Shown piece by piece: positions 1 to 8,072 of a stretch of DNA of 64,000 nucleotides. How positions within the stretch are numbered: position 1 is the first letter of the stretch; each line of letters begins with the position of its first letter. The translations under genes and the position numbers were made by a program. The stretch is from Rhizobium sophorae. GTDB taxonomy: Bacteria; Pseudomonadota; Alphaproteobacteria; Rhizobiales; Rhizobiaceae. The notes beneath the pieces were generated by a model that was not told where the DNA came from, did not search any database, and worked only from the letters and a program-made list of their open reading frames with translations. The stretch spans positions 1 to 64,000 of the forward strand of contig NZ_JABFCN010000046.1 in NCBI RefSeq assembly GCF_013087515.1. Reading direction: 5' to 3'.

Positions 1-55
1 ATGCAGCAACTACTTCGCCAATGCCGGATACGCTTCCGTCAAAACCTGAAAGGCT

Positions 56-856
56 CTAGTTCTCGAGTTCGGCCAGCGCGATCCGGGCGACCGTCAGGGC
101 TTTTTCTGCCTGCTCGATGTTCGGATCGCCAAGGAACCATGCGGCGGAAAGGCCGGAATAGGCGGCGATCCATTGCAGCAGCCGCTTCGGCTCGAGCCCG
201 GCCTCCGCCGAGACGATGGCAAGCTGGCGGCGGAAGCGAGCCGGATCGGTAATCGTCGGCAACTCCTCGTTGGCGAAGATGTTGGCGAAATCGAAGCCGC
301 GCTCGCCGTAGAGCCGCTTTGGATCGATTGCCAGCCAGCCGCGCGCCTCGAAATCGAGGATATTGTCGTGGTGGATGTCGCCGTGGAGGATGGTGACATC
401 ACGCTGATCGGCAAGGAGGACGTTGGCGATCGCCGAGCAGTCGGCAAGCGCGCCGCCATGTTTGTCGGCCGCCGGTTCGAGATCACGGAACCAGCGGCTG
501 AGGGGCACGGGATCGGGAAGCGGTTTTTCACGCGGGGCATGCAGCCGCGCGGCGGTGCGGCAAAGGATGCGGCTTGCCTCGTCGTCCCCGCCGTTCATCG
601 CCATGGCAAGCAGCGAGCGTTTCCCCATCGCCCTCTCCAACAGCACGGCGTCGCCCTCATGGGCATAGACATAGGCTGCGCCGTCACCGGCCCACCACTG
701 CATCAGAAGCGCGCCGTATCGTTCGTCGATATCGGCTGCCACTTTCAGCATGGCAGGCCTGTCCTGCCAGAGGACCGGCAGCAGGCGGCTGGAGTGGGTG
801 ATGATAGGCTCGCCGTCTGATATCAGCGACCAGCGATCAAGATAGGGAGCAAACAT
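56..856 (-). CDS. Aminoglycoside/hydroxyurea-type phosphotransferase (APH(6)-like)
   Basis: This 266-residue protein looks like a streptomycin 6-kinase family member (aminoglycoside/hydroxyurea resistance kinases), cytosolic enzymes that transfer the ATP gamma-phosphate to an antibiotic hydroxyl. The kinase-fold catalytic loop is visible as HGDIHHDN at residues 158-165, followed by the metal-binding IDPK at 177-180. The length fits the family. It is the last gene on this strand before the window start, and a hairpin lies between it and the old yellow enzyme operon, so it is probably its own unit. Nothing shows that it confers resistance in this host; chromosomal relatives in soil bacteria often have unknown substrates. 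The family call is sound, the substrate is inferred. Confidence 0.8.
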   Translation of the reverse strand: MFAPYLDRWSLISDGEPIITHSSRLLPVLWQDRPAMLKVAADIDERYGALLMQWWAGDGAAYVYAHEGDAVLLERAMGKRSLLAMAMNGGDDEASRILCRTAARLHAPREKPLPDPVPLSRWFRDLEPAADKHGGALADCSAIANVLLADQRDVTILHGDIHHDNILDFEARGWLAIDPKRLYGERGFDFANIFANEELPTITDPARFRRQLAIVSAEAGLEPKRLLQWIAAYSGLSAAWFLGDPNIEQAEKALTVARIALAELEN

Positions 857-889
857 GGCGGCACCCTACAAAAACGCGTCGAAGATGGA

Positions 890-911
890 AATCCCGCCTT
901 TCGGCGGGATT
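890..911 (-). terminator. Hairpin at the end of the OYE operon
   Basis: A perfect 9-bp stem (AATCCCGCC / GGCGGGATT) with a 4-base loop sits just past the stop of the old yellow enzyme gene and before the next gene on the same strand. The T-run is short, so terminator function is inferred from position and stem strength. Confidence 0.5.
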
Positions 912-930
912 CGCATTCGCGTGTGAAAGG

Positions 931-2055
931 TCAGGCGACCTTTTCGAGAATGGGATAGTCGATATAGCCCTTGCCGGTGCCACCATAGAAGGTCGACTGG
1001 TCGGGCGTGTTGAGTGGCAGGTTGTGTTCCAGGCGCTCGACGAGATCGGGATTGGCGATGAAGGGCTTGCCGAAGGCGACGAGATCGGCGCGGCCGCTTT
1101 CGACAGCGTCGATCGCCAGACCGCGATCGTAACCATTGTTGACCATCCAGTCGGCCTTGCCGCCGGCCTTTTCATAAGTCTGGCACAGCGCCTTGTAATC
1201 GAAGGAGGGATTGTCGCCCTGCTTGTAGTCGCGGTCGCCGCCGGTCTGGCCTTCGATGACATGGATATAGGCGAGGTCGTATTTGGCCAATCCTTCGACG
1301 ACATGGGCGAAGGTCGCCTGCGGATTGGAATCGTAGCTTTCGCCGGACGGCGTCACCGGCGAGATGCGGATCGCGGTGCGGCCCGCGCCGATTTCCTTGA
1401 CCACGGCATCGACTACTTCGAAGGTCAGACGGGTGCGGTTTTCGATCGAGCCGCCATATTGGTCGGTGCGGTCGTTGATACCGTCGCGGATGAACTGGTC
1501 GAGCAGGTAGCCGTTGGCGCCGTGGATCTCGACACCGTCGAAGCCGGCGTCGATAGCGGCCCGGGCAGCCTTGCGGTAATCCTCGATGATGCCGGGGATT
1601 TCGGCGGTTTCGAGTGCGCGCGGCTCGGAGGTGTCGGCAAAGCTGCCGGTGCCGTCGGCATTGACCAGATAGGTCTTGGCCTTGGCGACGCGGTTGGTCG
1701 ATGAAACCGGCTTGCCGTCGTTCGGCTGCAGCGTCGTGTGCGAGATGCGGCCGACATGCCACATCTGGACGACGATCTTGCCACCTGCGGCATGAACTGC
1801 GTCGGTGACGCGCTTCCAGCCGTCGAGAGCCTCTTTGCTGTAGAGACCAGGCACGTTGGCGTAACCCTGGCCCTGCTGGGTGATCGCGGTTGCTTCGGTA
1901 ATGATCAAGCCTGCGGTGGCGCGCTGGCGGTAGTATTCGACGTTGAGGTCGTTGGGGATTGCGCCCGGCGAGCGGTTGCGGGTGAGCGGCGCCATGACGA
2001 TGCGGTTCTTGATTGAAATGTCGCCGACTTTCGTGGGTTCGAAGAGCTTGGCCAT
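931..2055 (-). CDS. Old yellow enzyme family alkene reductase (NADH:flavin oxidoreductase)
   Basis: This FMN-dependent TIM-barrel oxidoreductase has 374 residues. Members of the family (NemA-like) reduce activated C=C bonds, nitro esters and quinones with NAD(P)H. Family features are the start AKLFEPTKVG, the substrate-site HGAN within GVEIHGANGYLLDQF, and the DQYGGSIENRTR signature. The start at 2055 is preferred over an in-frame ATG 14 codons upstream because a good AGAAAGGA ribosome site precedes it. It follows an MFS pump gene by 25 bp and an ArsR-type gene before that, on the same strand. This suggests an inducible detoxification operon for electrophilic or quinone-like compounds. The inducer is unknown. 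Confidence 0.88.
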   Translation of the reverse strand: MAKLFEPTKVGDISIKNRIVMAPLTRNRSPGAIPNDLNVEYYRQRATAGLIITEATAITQQGQGYANVPGLYSKEALDGWKRVTDAVHAAGGKIVVQMWHVGRISHTTLQPNDGKPVSSTNRVAKAKTYLVNADGTGSFADTSEPRALETAEIPGIIEDYRKAARAAIDAGFDGVEIHGANGYLLDQFIRDGINDRTDQYGGSIENRTRLTFEVVDAVVKEIGAGRTAIRISPVTPSGESYDSNPQATFAHVVEGLAKYDLAYIHVIEGQTGGDRDYKQGDNPSFDYKALCQTYEKAGGKADWMVNNGYDRGLAIDAVESGRADLVAFGKPFIANPDLVERLEHNLPLNTPDQSTFYGGTGKGYIDYPILEKVA

Positions 2056-2080
2056 GATGGTCCTTTCTTTTGCGGGAGGA

Positions 2081-3247
2081 TCACTCGGCAGGGGCAAGGG
2101 CGGCCCGGCCCCTGGCGGAGAGATAGGTGAGCGCCGTCGCGCCGAGGCCGATCAGGGCCATCAAGGCCGCGGCGAGCGGAACGCGGGTGAGATCGAAGCC
2201 GGCGTCGATGACCAGGCCGCCCACCCAGGCGCCGAGCGCATTGCCGGTATTGAAGGCACCGATGTTGATCGTCGAGACGAGGTTCGGTGCGTCCTTGCCG
2301 AAGCCGACGACGCCGACCTGAAGCGCCGGTACGGCGGCAAAGCTTGCCATTGCCCAAAGGAAGAGGGTGATTTCAGCCGGGATGAAGAAGCGGCTCGTAT
2401 AGCTGAAGGCGATCGAAGTGATGGCGATAGTGGCGAAGACGCCGGCAAGCGTTGCACCGAGCCGCCAGTCGGCAAGCTTGCCGCCGACAAGGTTGCCGAC
2501 GGTCAGCCCGAGGCCGATCAGGAACAGCGTCCAGGTGACGCCTTCCGGCGACACGCCGGTGACGTCGCGCAGCAGCGGCGCGATATAGGTGAAGAGGGCG
2601 AACATCGAGGCGGCGAAGAAGACGGTGGTGGAGAGTGCCAACCACAGGCCGCCATTCCTGAGTGCTGCGATCTCGCGCAGGATGCTGCCGTTTTCTTGCT
2701 GCTTGTCCCTGGGCAGGATGGCGATCAGGCCTGATATGGTGACGATACCGATGACGGTGACGACGCCGAAGGTGGCGCGCCAGCCATAGGCCTGGCCGAT
2801 CGCAGTGCCGATCGGCACGCCGAGAACATTGGCAAGTGTCAGGCCGGTAAACATCAACGCGACGGCGCGAGCCTTGCGGTCTTCGGCAACGAGGCCGGCG
2901 GCGACCACGGAGCCGATGCCGAAGAATGCGCCGTGGCAAAGTGCTGTCACGACGCGGGCGATCATCAGCACCCAGTAGTCGCTCGCCAGAGCGCAAAGCA
3001 GGTTGCCGGCGATGAAGAAGGCCATCAGCGCAATCAGGGCGGTGCGGCGCTTCAGCTTCGCGGTCGAAACCGCCATCACAGGTGCGCCGATCGCGACCGC
3101 CAGAGCATAACCGGTCACCAGCCATCCGGCCTGCGGGATGCTGACCGAGAGATCGGCGGCGACCTCCGGCAACAGACCCATGATGACGAATTCGGTGGTG
3201 CCTATCGCAAACGAGCTCAAGGCAAGAACGAGGAGGGCGAGGGGCAT
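2081..3247 (-). CDS. MFS efflux transporter, DHA1/AraJ-like
   Basis: This 388-residue integral membrane protein has about 12 hydrophobic segments. Its N-terminus (LALSSFAIGTTEFVIMGLLP) is characteristic of AraJ/YdhP-type drug:H+ antiporters of the inner membrane. Its start lies 1 bp from the stop of the ArsR-type gene, and the old yellow enzyme gene follows, so the three are very likely co-transcribed. It probably exports the compound, or a product of it, that the reductase acts on. The substrate cannot be read from the sequence; annotations such as arabinose efflux in this family should not be taken literally. Confidence 0.85.
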   Translation of the reverse strand: MPLALLVLALSSFAIGTTEFVIMGLLPEVAADLSVSIPQAGWLVTGYALAVAIGAPVMAVSTAKLKRRTALIALMAFFIAGNLLCALASDYWVLMIARVVTALCHGAFFGIGSVVAAGLVAEDRKARAVALMFTGLTLANVLGVPIGTAIGQAYGWRATFGVVTVIGIVTISGLIAILPRDKQQENGSILREIAALRNGGLWLALSTTVFFAASMFALFTYIAPLLRDVTGVSPEGVTWTLFLIGLGLTVGNLVGGKLADWRLGATLAGVFATIAITSIAFSYTSRFFIPAEITLFLWAMASFAAVPALQVGVVGFGKDAPNLVSTINIGAFNTGNALGAWVGGLVIDAGFDLTRVPLAAALMALIGLGATALTYLSARGRAALAPAE

Positions 3248-3248
3248 T

Positions 3249-3542
3249 CTAAAGGTCCTGCGTCAGTTGCTTGAGAAAGGCGGCGATGGTTTCTTCGTTG
3301 CGCTTGTAAAAGATCCACTGGCCGACGCGTTTGGTGGTGACGAGGCCGGCGCGATGCAGGGTGCCGAGATGGGCCGAGACCGTCGACTGCGACAGGCCGC
3401 AGCGTTCGAACTGGCTGGCGCAGACGCCCATTTCGAAAGGATGCTCCTGCGAGGGGAAATGCTTCTCGGGATTTTTCAGCCAGTTCAGAATGTCCATCCG
3501 GGCAGGATGGGCGAGCGCCTTGATGATTTCGTCTTTGTCCAT
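3249..3542 (-). CDS. ArsR-family winged-helix repressor
   Basis: This 97-residue DNA-binding protein has an ArsR/HTH_5 fold: KALAHPARMDILNWL as the first helices and the recognition helix in LSQSTVSAHLGTLHRAGLV, followed by a wing (GQWIFYKRNEE). Start 3542 is chosen because it gives the canonical MDKDEIIKALAHPAR start and has a GGCGAAAGA ribosome site. Two cysteines (GVCASQFERCG) lie just before the recognition helix, where redox- or electrophile-sensing members carry reactive thiols; sensing here is inference. It heads the arsR-MFS-OYE operon and probably represses it through the palindrome at 3568-3594. Confidence 0.85.
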   Translation of the reverse strand: MDKDEIIKALAHPARMDILNWLKNPEKHFPSQEHPFEMGVCASQFERCGLSQSTVSAHLGTLHRAGLVTTKRVGQWIFYKRNEETIAAFLKQLTQDL

Positions 3543-3567
3543 CGTCTTTCGCCGAACTGTAAATCGT

Positions 3568-3594
3568 GTCTGGACGATATATCGATCGTCAGAC
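3568..3594 (-). promoter_or_regulatory. Candidate ArsR operator (inverted repeat)
   Basis: GTCTGGACGAT is separated by 6 bases from the near-complement ATCGTCAGAC, 26 bp upstream of the chosen ArsR start. Its position and symmetry fit an autoregulatory operator. Binding is inferred. Confidence 0.45.
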
Positions 3595-3656
3595 TTCGAT
3601 ATGCAAATCACGGAGGCGTGAGGCGATGGATTTTATTAAATGAACAAATTTTGGGC

Positions 3657-3773
3657 AAAAAAAAGAGGGCCACCGGAAAACCAGGGCCCTTATAATTGTG
3701 AAGGTCAAAAAACCTCCAGAGGGGAACAGCTAATGCGGTGGTACTGGGAGAGAAACCACAAGATGCATCAGCT
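3657..3773 (-). ncRNA. abcR: AbcR-type (alpha-r15) trans-acting small RNA, copy A
   Basis: This is one of two similar tandem sRNA genes read on the minus strand. A -35 (TTGAAA, 3808-3803) and a -10 (CATATC, 3785-3780) are 17 bp apart, which puts the 5' end near 3773. The RNA carries an anti-Shine-Dalgarno stretch CTCCCAGTACCACCGC, a second pyrimidine-rich segment GTTCCCCTCTGGAGG, and ends in a GC-rich hairpin (GGGCCCTGG, TTTT loop, CCGGTGGCCC) followed by eight Ts. Length (about 117 nt), motif and position between an ArsR-type and a LysR-type gene match AbcR1/AbcR2 of Agrobacterium, Brucella and Sinorhizobium. Those are Hfq-dependent repressors of ABC-transporter mRNAs. Which copy corresponds to AbcR1 cannot be told here. 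Confidence 0.85.
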
Positions 3774-3881
3774 GATGGGGATATGGTGCTTCCTTGAGCA
3801 GGTTTCAATGCTTTTTTGTGCATGTCTGCTATGCGTCGCACAAATTTTTTGCGTTGCGGCATTTCCCTGAGGAAGAAAGGC

Positions 3882-3997
3882 AAAAAAAGAGGGCCACTGG
3901 AAAACCAGGGCCCTTATAAGTGTGAAGGTCAAAAACCTCCAGAGGGGAACAGCTAATGCGGTGGAACTGGGAGGAAAAGCCACCGTGTGCATCAGCT
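3882..3997 (-). ncRNA. abcR: AbcR-type (alpha-r15) trans-acting small RNA, copy B
   Basis: The second tandem copy is upstream of copy A on the same strand. A -35-like TTGCCG (4032-4027) and -10 CATATC (4009-4004) are again 17 bp apart, placing the 5' end near 3997. The anti-Shine-Dalgarno region reads TCCTCCCAGTTCCACCGC and the terminator (GGGCCCTGG, TTTT, CCAGTGGCCC, T7) is nearly identical to that of copy A. The copies differ most at the 5' end and in the bases just before the CTCCCAG motif, which may give partly different targets. Both -10 boxes share the context ACCATATC, whereas the -35 boxes differ, consistent with separate control of the copies as known for AbcR pairs. Confidence 0.85.
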
Positions 3998-4097
3998 ATG
4001 TGCGATATGGTGGTTTAATGGGCAAACGGCAACCCTCATTTGTGCATGCCAGTCATGCGTGTTCTGCATAGTCGGCAATTCATCAATAAAACCAGGC

Positions 4098-4994
4098 TCA
4101 AAAGTTCCAGTTTCTGGCCTTGCTGACGATGAAATCGCGGAAGGCTTTTAGCTTGGCGGCGTTCTTGATCTCGTCGGGATAGCAGAAATAGGTGTCGAAA
4201 GAGGGGACGTCGGCATTGATCGCCAGCTGAATCAGGCCCGGGTCGCGGCCGACGATGTAATCCGGCAGGCATGCGACGCCGATGCCGAGCAGGGCGGCGC
4301 GCTTGATCGAGGTCTGGCTGTTGATCTGCAGATGCGGAATACGCTTGTTGTCGGACGAGCGGCCAGCGACCTCAAGCCAGTTGACATCGAGCAGGTAACT
4401 CGGCGCCGGCTCGCCGAAGGTGATGATGCGATGATTGTCGAGATCCTCGACCTTTTGCGGCTCGCCGTGACGGTTGATGTAGGACGGGGCCGCATAGACG
4501 TGCATGTGCACGGTGAAGAGCTTGCGCTGGATGAGGTCGGATTGCTGCGGCTGGCGCAGGCGGATCGCGCAGTCGGCATGACGCATGTTCACATCCACTT
4601 CCTCATTGTCGAGGATCAGCTGGATCTGCACATCGGGATAGAGCTGCAGGAATTCCTGGATCTTGTCAGTCAGCCAGCCCTGGCCGAGGCCGACCGTCGT
4701 CGTGACGCGCAGCTTGCCGGATGGCGTCTCGGTCGTCTCGGTGAGCTGCATCTTCACGGTTTCGAGCTTCAGCAGCACGTCATGGGCGGTGCGGTAAAGC
4801 AGTTCGCCCTGTTCCGTCAGAATCAGGCCACGCGCATGGCGGTGAAACAGCTTGGTGCCGACATCCTGCTCCAGCGCGCTGACCTGGCGGCTGATGGCGG
4901 ATTGGGACAGATGCAGTTTATCCGCCGCATGCGTGAACGAACCCGCCTCGGCAGCTGCGTGAAAAATACGCAGCTTGTCCCAATCCAATGGCAT
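4098..4994 (-). CDS. lsrB: LysR-type transcriptional regulator, LsrB/VtlR type
   Basis: This 298-residue LysR regulator has an N-terminal helix-turn-helix (DKLRIFHAAAEAGSFTHAAD...LSQSAISRQVSALEQ, residues about 5-50) and a periplasmic-binding-fold effector domain. Synteny (downstream of trxB, directly upstream of two AbcR sRNAs) and its sequence match LsrB of Sinorhizobium and VtlR of Brucella and Agrobacterium. These control AbcR expression, LPS and redox genes, symbiosis and virulence. The effector domain contains cysteines (HADCAIRL, GVACLPD, FCYPDE), and redox sensing through cysteine has been described for LsrB. Start 4994 is chosen to match the usual MPLDWDKLRIF beginning; an in-frame ATG lies 15 bases upstream. 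Confidence 0.88.
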   Translation of the reverse strand: MPLDWDKLRIFHAAAEAGSFTHAADKLHLSQSAISRQVSALEQDVGTKLFHRHARGLILTEQGELLYRTAHDVLLKLETVKMQLTETTETPSGKLRVTTTVGLGQGWLTDKIQEFLQLYPDVQIQLILDNEEVDVNMRHADCAIRLRQPQQSDLIQRKLFTVHMHVYAAPSYINRHGEPQKVEDLDNHRIITFGEPAPSYLLDVNWLEVAGRSSDNKRIPHLQINSQTSIKRAALLGIGVACLPDYIVGRDPGLIQLAINADVPSFDTYFCYPDEIKNAAKLKAFRDFIVSKARNWNF

Positions 4995-5016
4995 TCCCCC
5001 ACCCCTCATGCCGATC

Positions 5017-5991
5017 TTACTCCGCGGCCACGGCGACGGGCATGTGGCCCGTCAGATATCGCTCGGCTTCAAGCGCTGCCATGCACCCCAGGCCGGCGGC
5101 AGTGATCGCCTGTCGGAACGTATCATCCGTTACGTCGCCCGCGGCATAGACGCCGTCCAGGCTGGTCGCAGTCGAATCCGGCGCGGTCCAGAGATAACCA
5201 TTGTCCTTCAGCTTCAACTTGTCCTTGAAGAGTTCGGTTGCCGGAGCATGGCCGATGGCGACGAAGACGCCATCGATCACTATGTAGGTGATCGTACCGG
5301 TGCGGGTGTCGCGCAGGCGCGCGCCGGTTACGGATTGCGGCATCGGTGGCTTGGCCGGCGTGCCGGTAATCTCGGCCACTTCGGTATTCCACAGAACCTT
5401 GACATTATCCTTGGAGAACAAGCGTTCCTGCAGGATCTTCTCGGCTCGGAAGAAGTCGCGGCGGTGCACGACCGTAACCGACTTGGCGATGTTGGAGAGA
5501 TAAAGCGCTTCCTCGACTGCGCTGTTGCCGCCGCCGACCACGATCACATCCTTATTGCGATAGAAAAATCCGTCGCAAGTGGCGCAGGCCGAAACGCCGA
5601 AGCCCTGGAAATGCTGCTCGCTCTCAATGCCGAGCCACTTGGCCTTGGCGCCGGTGGCGATGATCAGCGTATCGGCGGTCCAGACCTGGCCGCTGTCGGT
5701 GCGGGCGACGAAGGGGCGCTGGTTCATGTCGACTTCGGTCACGAGGTCGTTGACGATCTCAGCGCCGACATGTTTTGCCTGCTGCAGCATCTGCTCCATC
5801 AGCCAGGGACCCTGGATCGGATCGGCAAAGCCCGGATAGTTCTCGACATCGGTGGTGATCATCAACTGGCCGCCCTGTTCGAGACCGGCGATCAAAACCG
5901 GTTTCAGCATGGCGCGCGCGGCATAGACCGCGGCGGTATAGCCTGCGGGTCCGGAACCGATGATGAGCACCTTCGTATGGCGGGCGGGCAT
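5017..5991 (-). CDS. trxB: Thioredoxin-disulfide reductase
   Basis: This 324-residue cytosolic flavoprotein transfers electrons from NADPH to thioredoxin. The FAD-binding motif GSGPAGYTAAVYAAR is at residues 12-26, the redox-active CATC at 136-139, the NADPH-binding GGGNSAVEEAL follows, and a C-terminal GVYAAGDV closes the second FAD site. The length is standard. lsrB starts 22 bp after its stop on the same strand, so the two may be co-transcribed, linking thiol redox supply with a redox-responsive regulator. lrp is divergent across a 230-bp gap. Confidence 0.95.
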   Translation of the reverse strand: MPARHTKVLIIGSGPAGYTAAVYAARAMLKPVLIAGLEQGGQLMITTDVENYPGFADPIQGPWLMEQMLQQAKHVGAEIVNDLVTEVDMNQRPFVARTDSGQVWTADTLIIATGAKAKWLGIESEQHFQGFGVSACATCDGFFYRNKDVIVVGGGNSAVEEALYLSNIAKSVTVVHRRDFFRAEKILQERLFSKDNVKVLWNTEVAEITGTPAKPPMPQSVTGARLRDTRTGTITYIVIDGVFVAIGHAPATELFKDKLKLKDNGYLWTAPDSTATSLDGVYAAGDVTDDTFRQAITAAGLGCMAALEAERYLTGHMPVAVAAE

Positions 5992-6221
5992 GTCATTTCC
6001 TTTCGACTGGCAGGAGGGCGGCGGCTAGATAGCGATTGCGGCCGTTTCGCGTCCCTGCGCCATTTATGAACGTCCAATGCTTTTATTCAAGGGCAGCCTT
6101 GCGTTACCAACAAGGCAAATCGCCCGGATGTGCAAGAATCCGTCATCGACGTGAAACTTTCTTGCGTATTCCGCGGCTTTATATAGAAGCTCCCCGCGGA
6201 GAATTAAAGAAAGGCAATGAT

Positions 6222-6689
6222 GTGGGTCGTGCGGAACTCGACGTCATCGACATAAAGATACTCCGGGAGCTGCAGGCCGATGGCCGCATGACCAATGTGG
6301 AGCTTGCCGATCGCGTCGGCATCTCGGCGCCGCCTTGCCTGCGCCGGGTGCGCAAGCTTGAGGAAGCGGGCATCATCGAGGGCTACCACGCGATGCTGAA
6401 CAGCCCGAAGCTCGGCTTCGACCTCGTCGCTTTCTGCATGGTTGGCCTCAAGCATCAGTCGGAAGGCAATCTCAAGGCCTTTGCCGCCGCCACCGCCGAA
6501 TGGCCGCTGGTGCGCCAGGCCTGGATGGTTTCGGGCGACAGCGATTTCCTGCTGCATTGCGTGGCGGAAAACCTCACCCGCTTCCAGGATTTCGTCATCG
6601 AGGTGCTGACGGCGAACGAACATGTCGACACCGTGCGCACCATGCTGACGATCCGGCAGGTGAAGAAGCTGGGACTGGTCGAAGTCTAA
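6222..6689 (+). CDS. lrp: Lrp/AsnC-family transcriptional regulator
   Basis: This 155-residue regulator begins with the typical ELDVIDIKILRELQADGRMTN helix and an HTH (VELADRVGISAPPCLRRVRKLEEAGII), followed by the alpha/beta ligand-binding RAM domain. The GTG at 6222 is chosen because it gives the family length and follows an AGAAAGG ribosome site; an upstream extension is possible but would add an atypical 62-residue tail. It is divergent from trxB. Lrp proteins sense amino acids and control their metabolism; the effector here is not known. Confidence 0.88.
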   Translation: MGRAELDVIDIKILRELQADGRMTNVELADRVGISAPPCLRRVRKLEEAGIIEGYHAMLNSPKLGFDLVAFCMVGLKHQSEGNLKAFAAATAEWPLVRQAWMVSGDSDFLLHCVAENLTRFQDFVIEVLTANEHVDTVRTMLTIRQVKKLGLVEV

Positions 6690-6721
6690 AACGACCTTGG
6701 CAGGTTAATCGTCGTCACGGA

Positions 6722-8068
6722 TTACTTGCGCGATATATAGCCGCCCCGGTTGATGCCGTGGCGCTGGAGTTTGTCGTAGAACGTCTTTCTCGGAATGCCG
6801 AGCGCCTCGATGGTGCGGCGCACGTCGCCGTTATTGGCCGCCAGTGTGTCGCGGATGATCTCCGCCTCGTAGCGTTCCAATCGTTCGGGAAGCGTGGCGC
6901 CCGTTGGCTGCACAGGGACCGCTGCCGTTCCGCCGCCTTCCACGCCAAGCACCACACGTTCGGCATAATGCGAGAGTTCGCGGACATTGCCCGGCCATGA
7001 GTGCGAGGCGAGATGCTGCCGCACATCCGGTGAAAGCGGCGGGGCATCGCGACGGAAGCGCTCCGCGGCGCGGGCAGTGAAGTGGGAAAACAGCAGCGGA
7101 ATATCGTCGCGGCGTTCTCTCAGCGGCGGAATGGAGATCGTCACGACATTGAGCCTGTAATAGAGATCCTCGCGAAAATCCCCGCGCACCGAGGGATCCC
7201 CGAGGTCGATCTTGGCAGCCGCGACGACGCGAAGATCGACCGGACGCACCTCGTTGGTGCCGAGCGGCGTGATCTCGCGCATCTCCAGCACCCTCAGCAT
7301 CTTGACCTGGGTGGCGGCCGGCATGCTTTCGATCTCGTCGAGGAAAAGCGTGCCGCCGCTTGCATGTTCGATGCGGCCCGTACGGCGCTTCTGGGCACCG
7401 GTGAAGGCGCCGGCCTCGTGGCCGAACAACTCGCTTTCGATGACGGTCTCGGGCAGGGCGCCACAGTTCAGCGCTACGAAATTGCCCTTCCGGCGGTGGC
7501 TCCACTGATGCAGGAGTTGGGCAACCACTTCCTTGCCGCTGCCCGTTTCGCCAGCGACGAGCACGTCCACATCGGTATCGGCGATGTGGCGAAGAATGTT
7601 TCTGAGGTTTTCCATGACAGGCGTCTGGCCGATCAGCGGCAAATTCTCCTGCGCATCTTCGGCTGCTTTCCGCAGCATGCGGTTTTCCAGAACAAGCCGC
7701 CGCTTCTCGCTTGCGCGACGCACGCTTTGAACGAGCCGATCGGCGGCGAAGGGTTTGGCGATGAAATCATAGGCGCCGTCCTGGATCGCTTGAACGGCCA
7801 TCGGAATATCGCCGTGGCCGGTCATCAAGATCACCGGCAGGTCGGCATCCATGCCCTGCAGCGTGGCGAACAGCTGCAGTCCGTCGATCTCCGGCATGCG
7901 GATATCGGTGACGACAGGGCCGGCAAAGTCCGCCGGCAGATCCGCCAGCGCGGCTTTCGCGCCGTCATAGGCGGAAACGGAAAAACCGGCGAGTTCGAGC
8001 GTCTGGGCGGTGGCGCGGCGCAGGTCCTTGTCGTCGTCGATCAGCGCAACAGGGGTCGGCGTTTCCAT
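6722..8068 (-). CDS. dctD: C4-dicarboxylate transport response regulator DctD
   Basis: This 448-residue NtrC-type activator of sigma-54 promoters has three parts. The receiver domain has acidic residues D11-D13 and phosphoacceptor D55 (VVTDIRMPEIDG). The AAA+ domain has Walker A GETGSGKE, the sigma-54-contacting GAFTGA and the LFLDEI Walker B. The C-terminal Fis-type HTH is DVRRTIEALGIPRKTFYDKLQ. It sits 4 bp after dctB on the same strand. Phosphorylated by DctB, it should bind the two dyads at 9934-9986 and open the dctA promoter. This is needed for growth on succinate, malate and fumarate, and in rhizobia for nitrogen-fixing symbiosis. Confidence 0.95.
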   Translation of the reverse strand: METPTPVALIDDDKDLRRATAQTLELAGFSVSAYDGAKAALADLPADFAGPVVTDIRMPEIDGLQLFATLQGMDADLPVILMTGHGDIPMAVQAIQDGAYDFIAKPFAADRLVQSVRRASEKRRLVLENRMLRKAAEDAQENLPLIGQTPVMENLRNILRHIADTDVDVLVAGETGSGKEVVAQLLHQWSHRRKGNFVALNCGALPETVIESELFGHEAGAFTGAQKRRTGRIEHASGGTLFLDEIESMPAATQVKMLRVLEMREITPLGTNEVRPVDLRVVAAAKIDLGDPSVRGDFREDLYYRLNVVTISIPPLRERRDDIPLLFSHFTARAAERFRRDAPPLSPDVRQHLASHSWPGNVRELSHYAERVVLGVEGGGTAAVPVQPTGATLPERLERYEAEIIRDTLAANNGDVRRTIEALGIPRKTFYDKLQRHGINRGGYISRK

Positions 8069-8072
8069 GATC

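Noticed and set aside
1..252. Open frame at the left window edge
   Set aside because: Mostly antisense to the aminoglycoside-kinase-like gene, arginine-rich, no ribosome site.
3640..3992. Short open frames inside the two sRNA repeats
   Set aside because: The repeats have promoters and intrinsic terminators of sRNA genes; the frames are not conserved between the two copies.
3657..3997. CRISPR-like or mobile repeat interpretation of the tandem pair
   Set aside because: Only two copies of about 116 bp with promoter, anti-Shine-Dalgarno and terminator signatures; these are sRNA genes.
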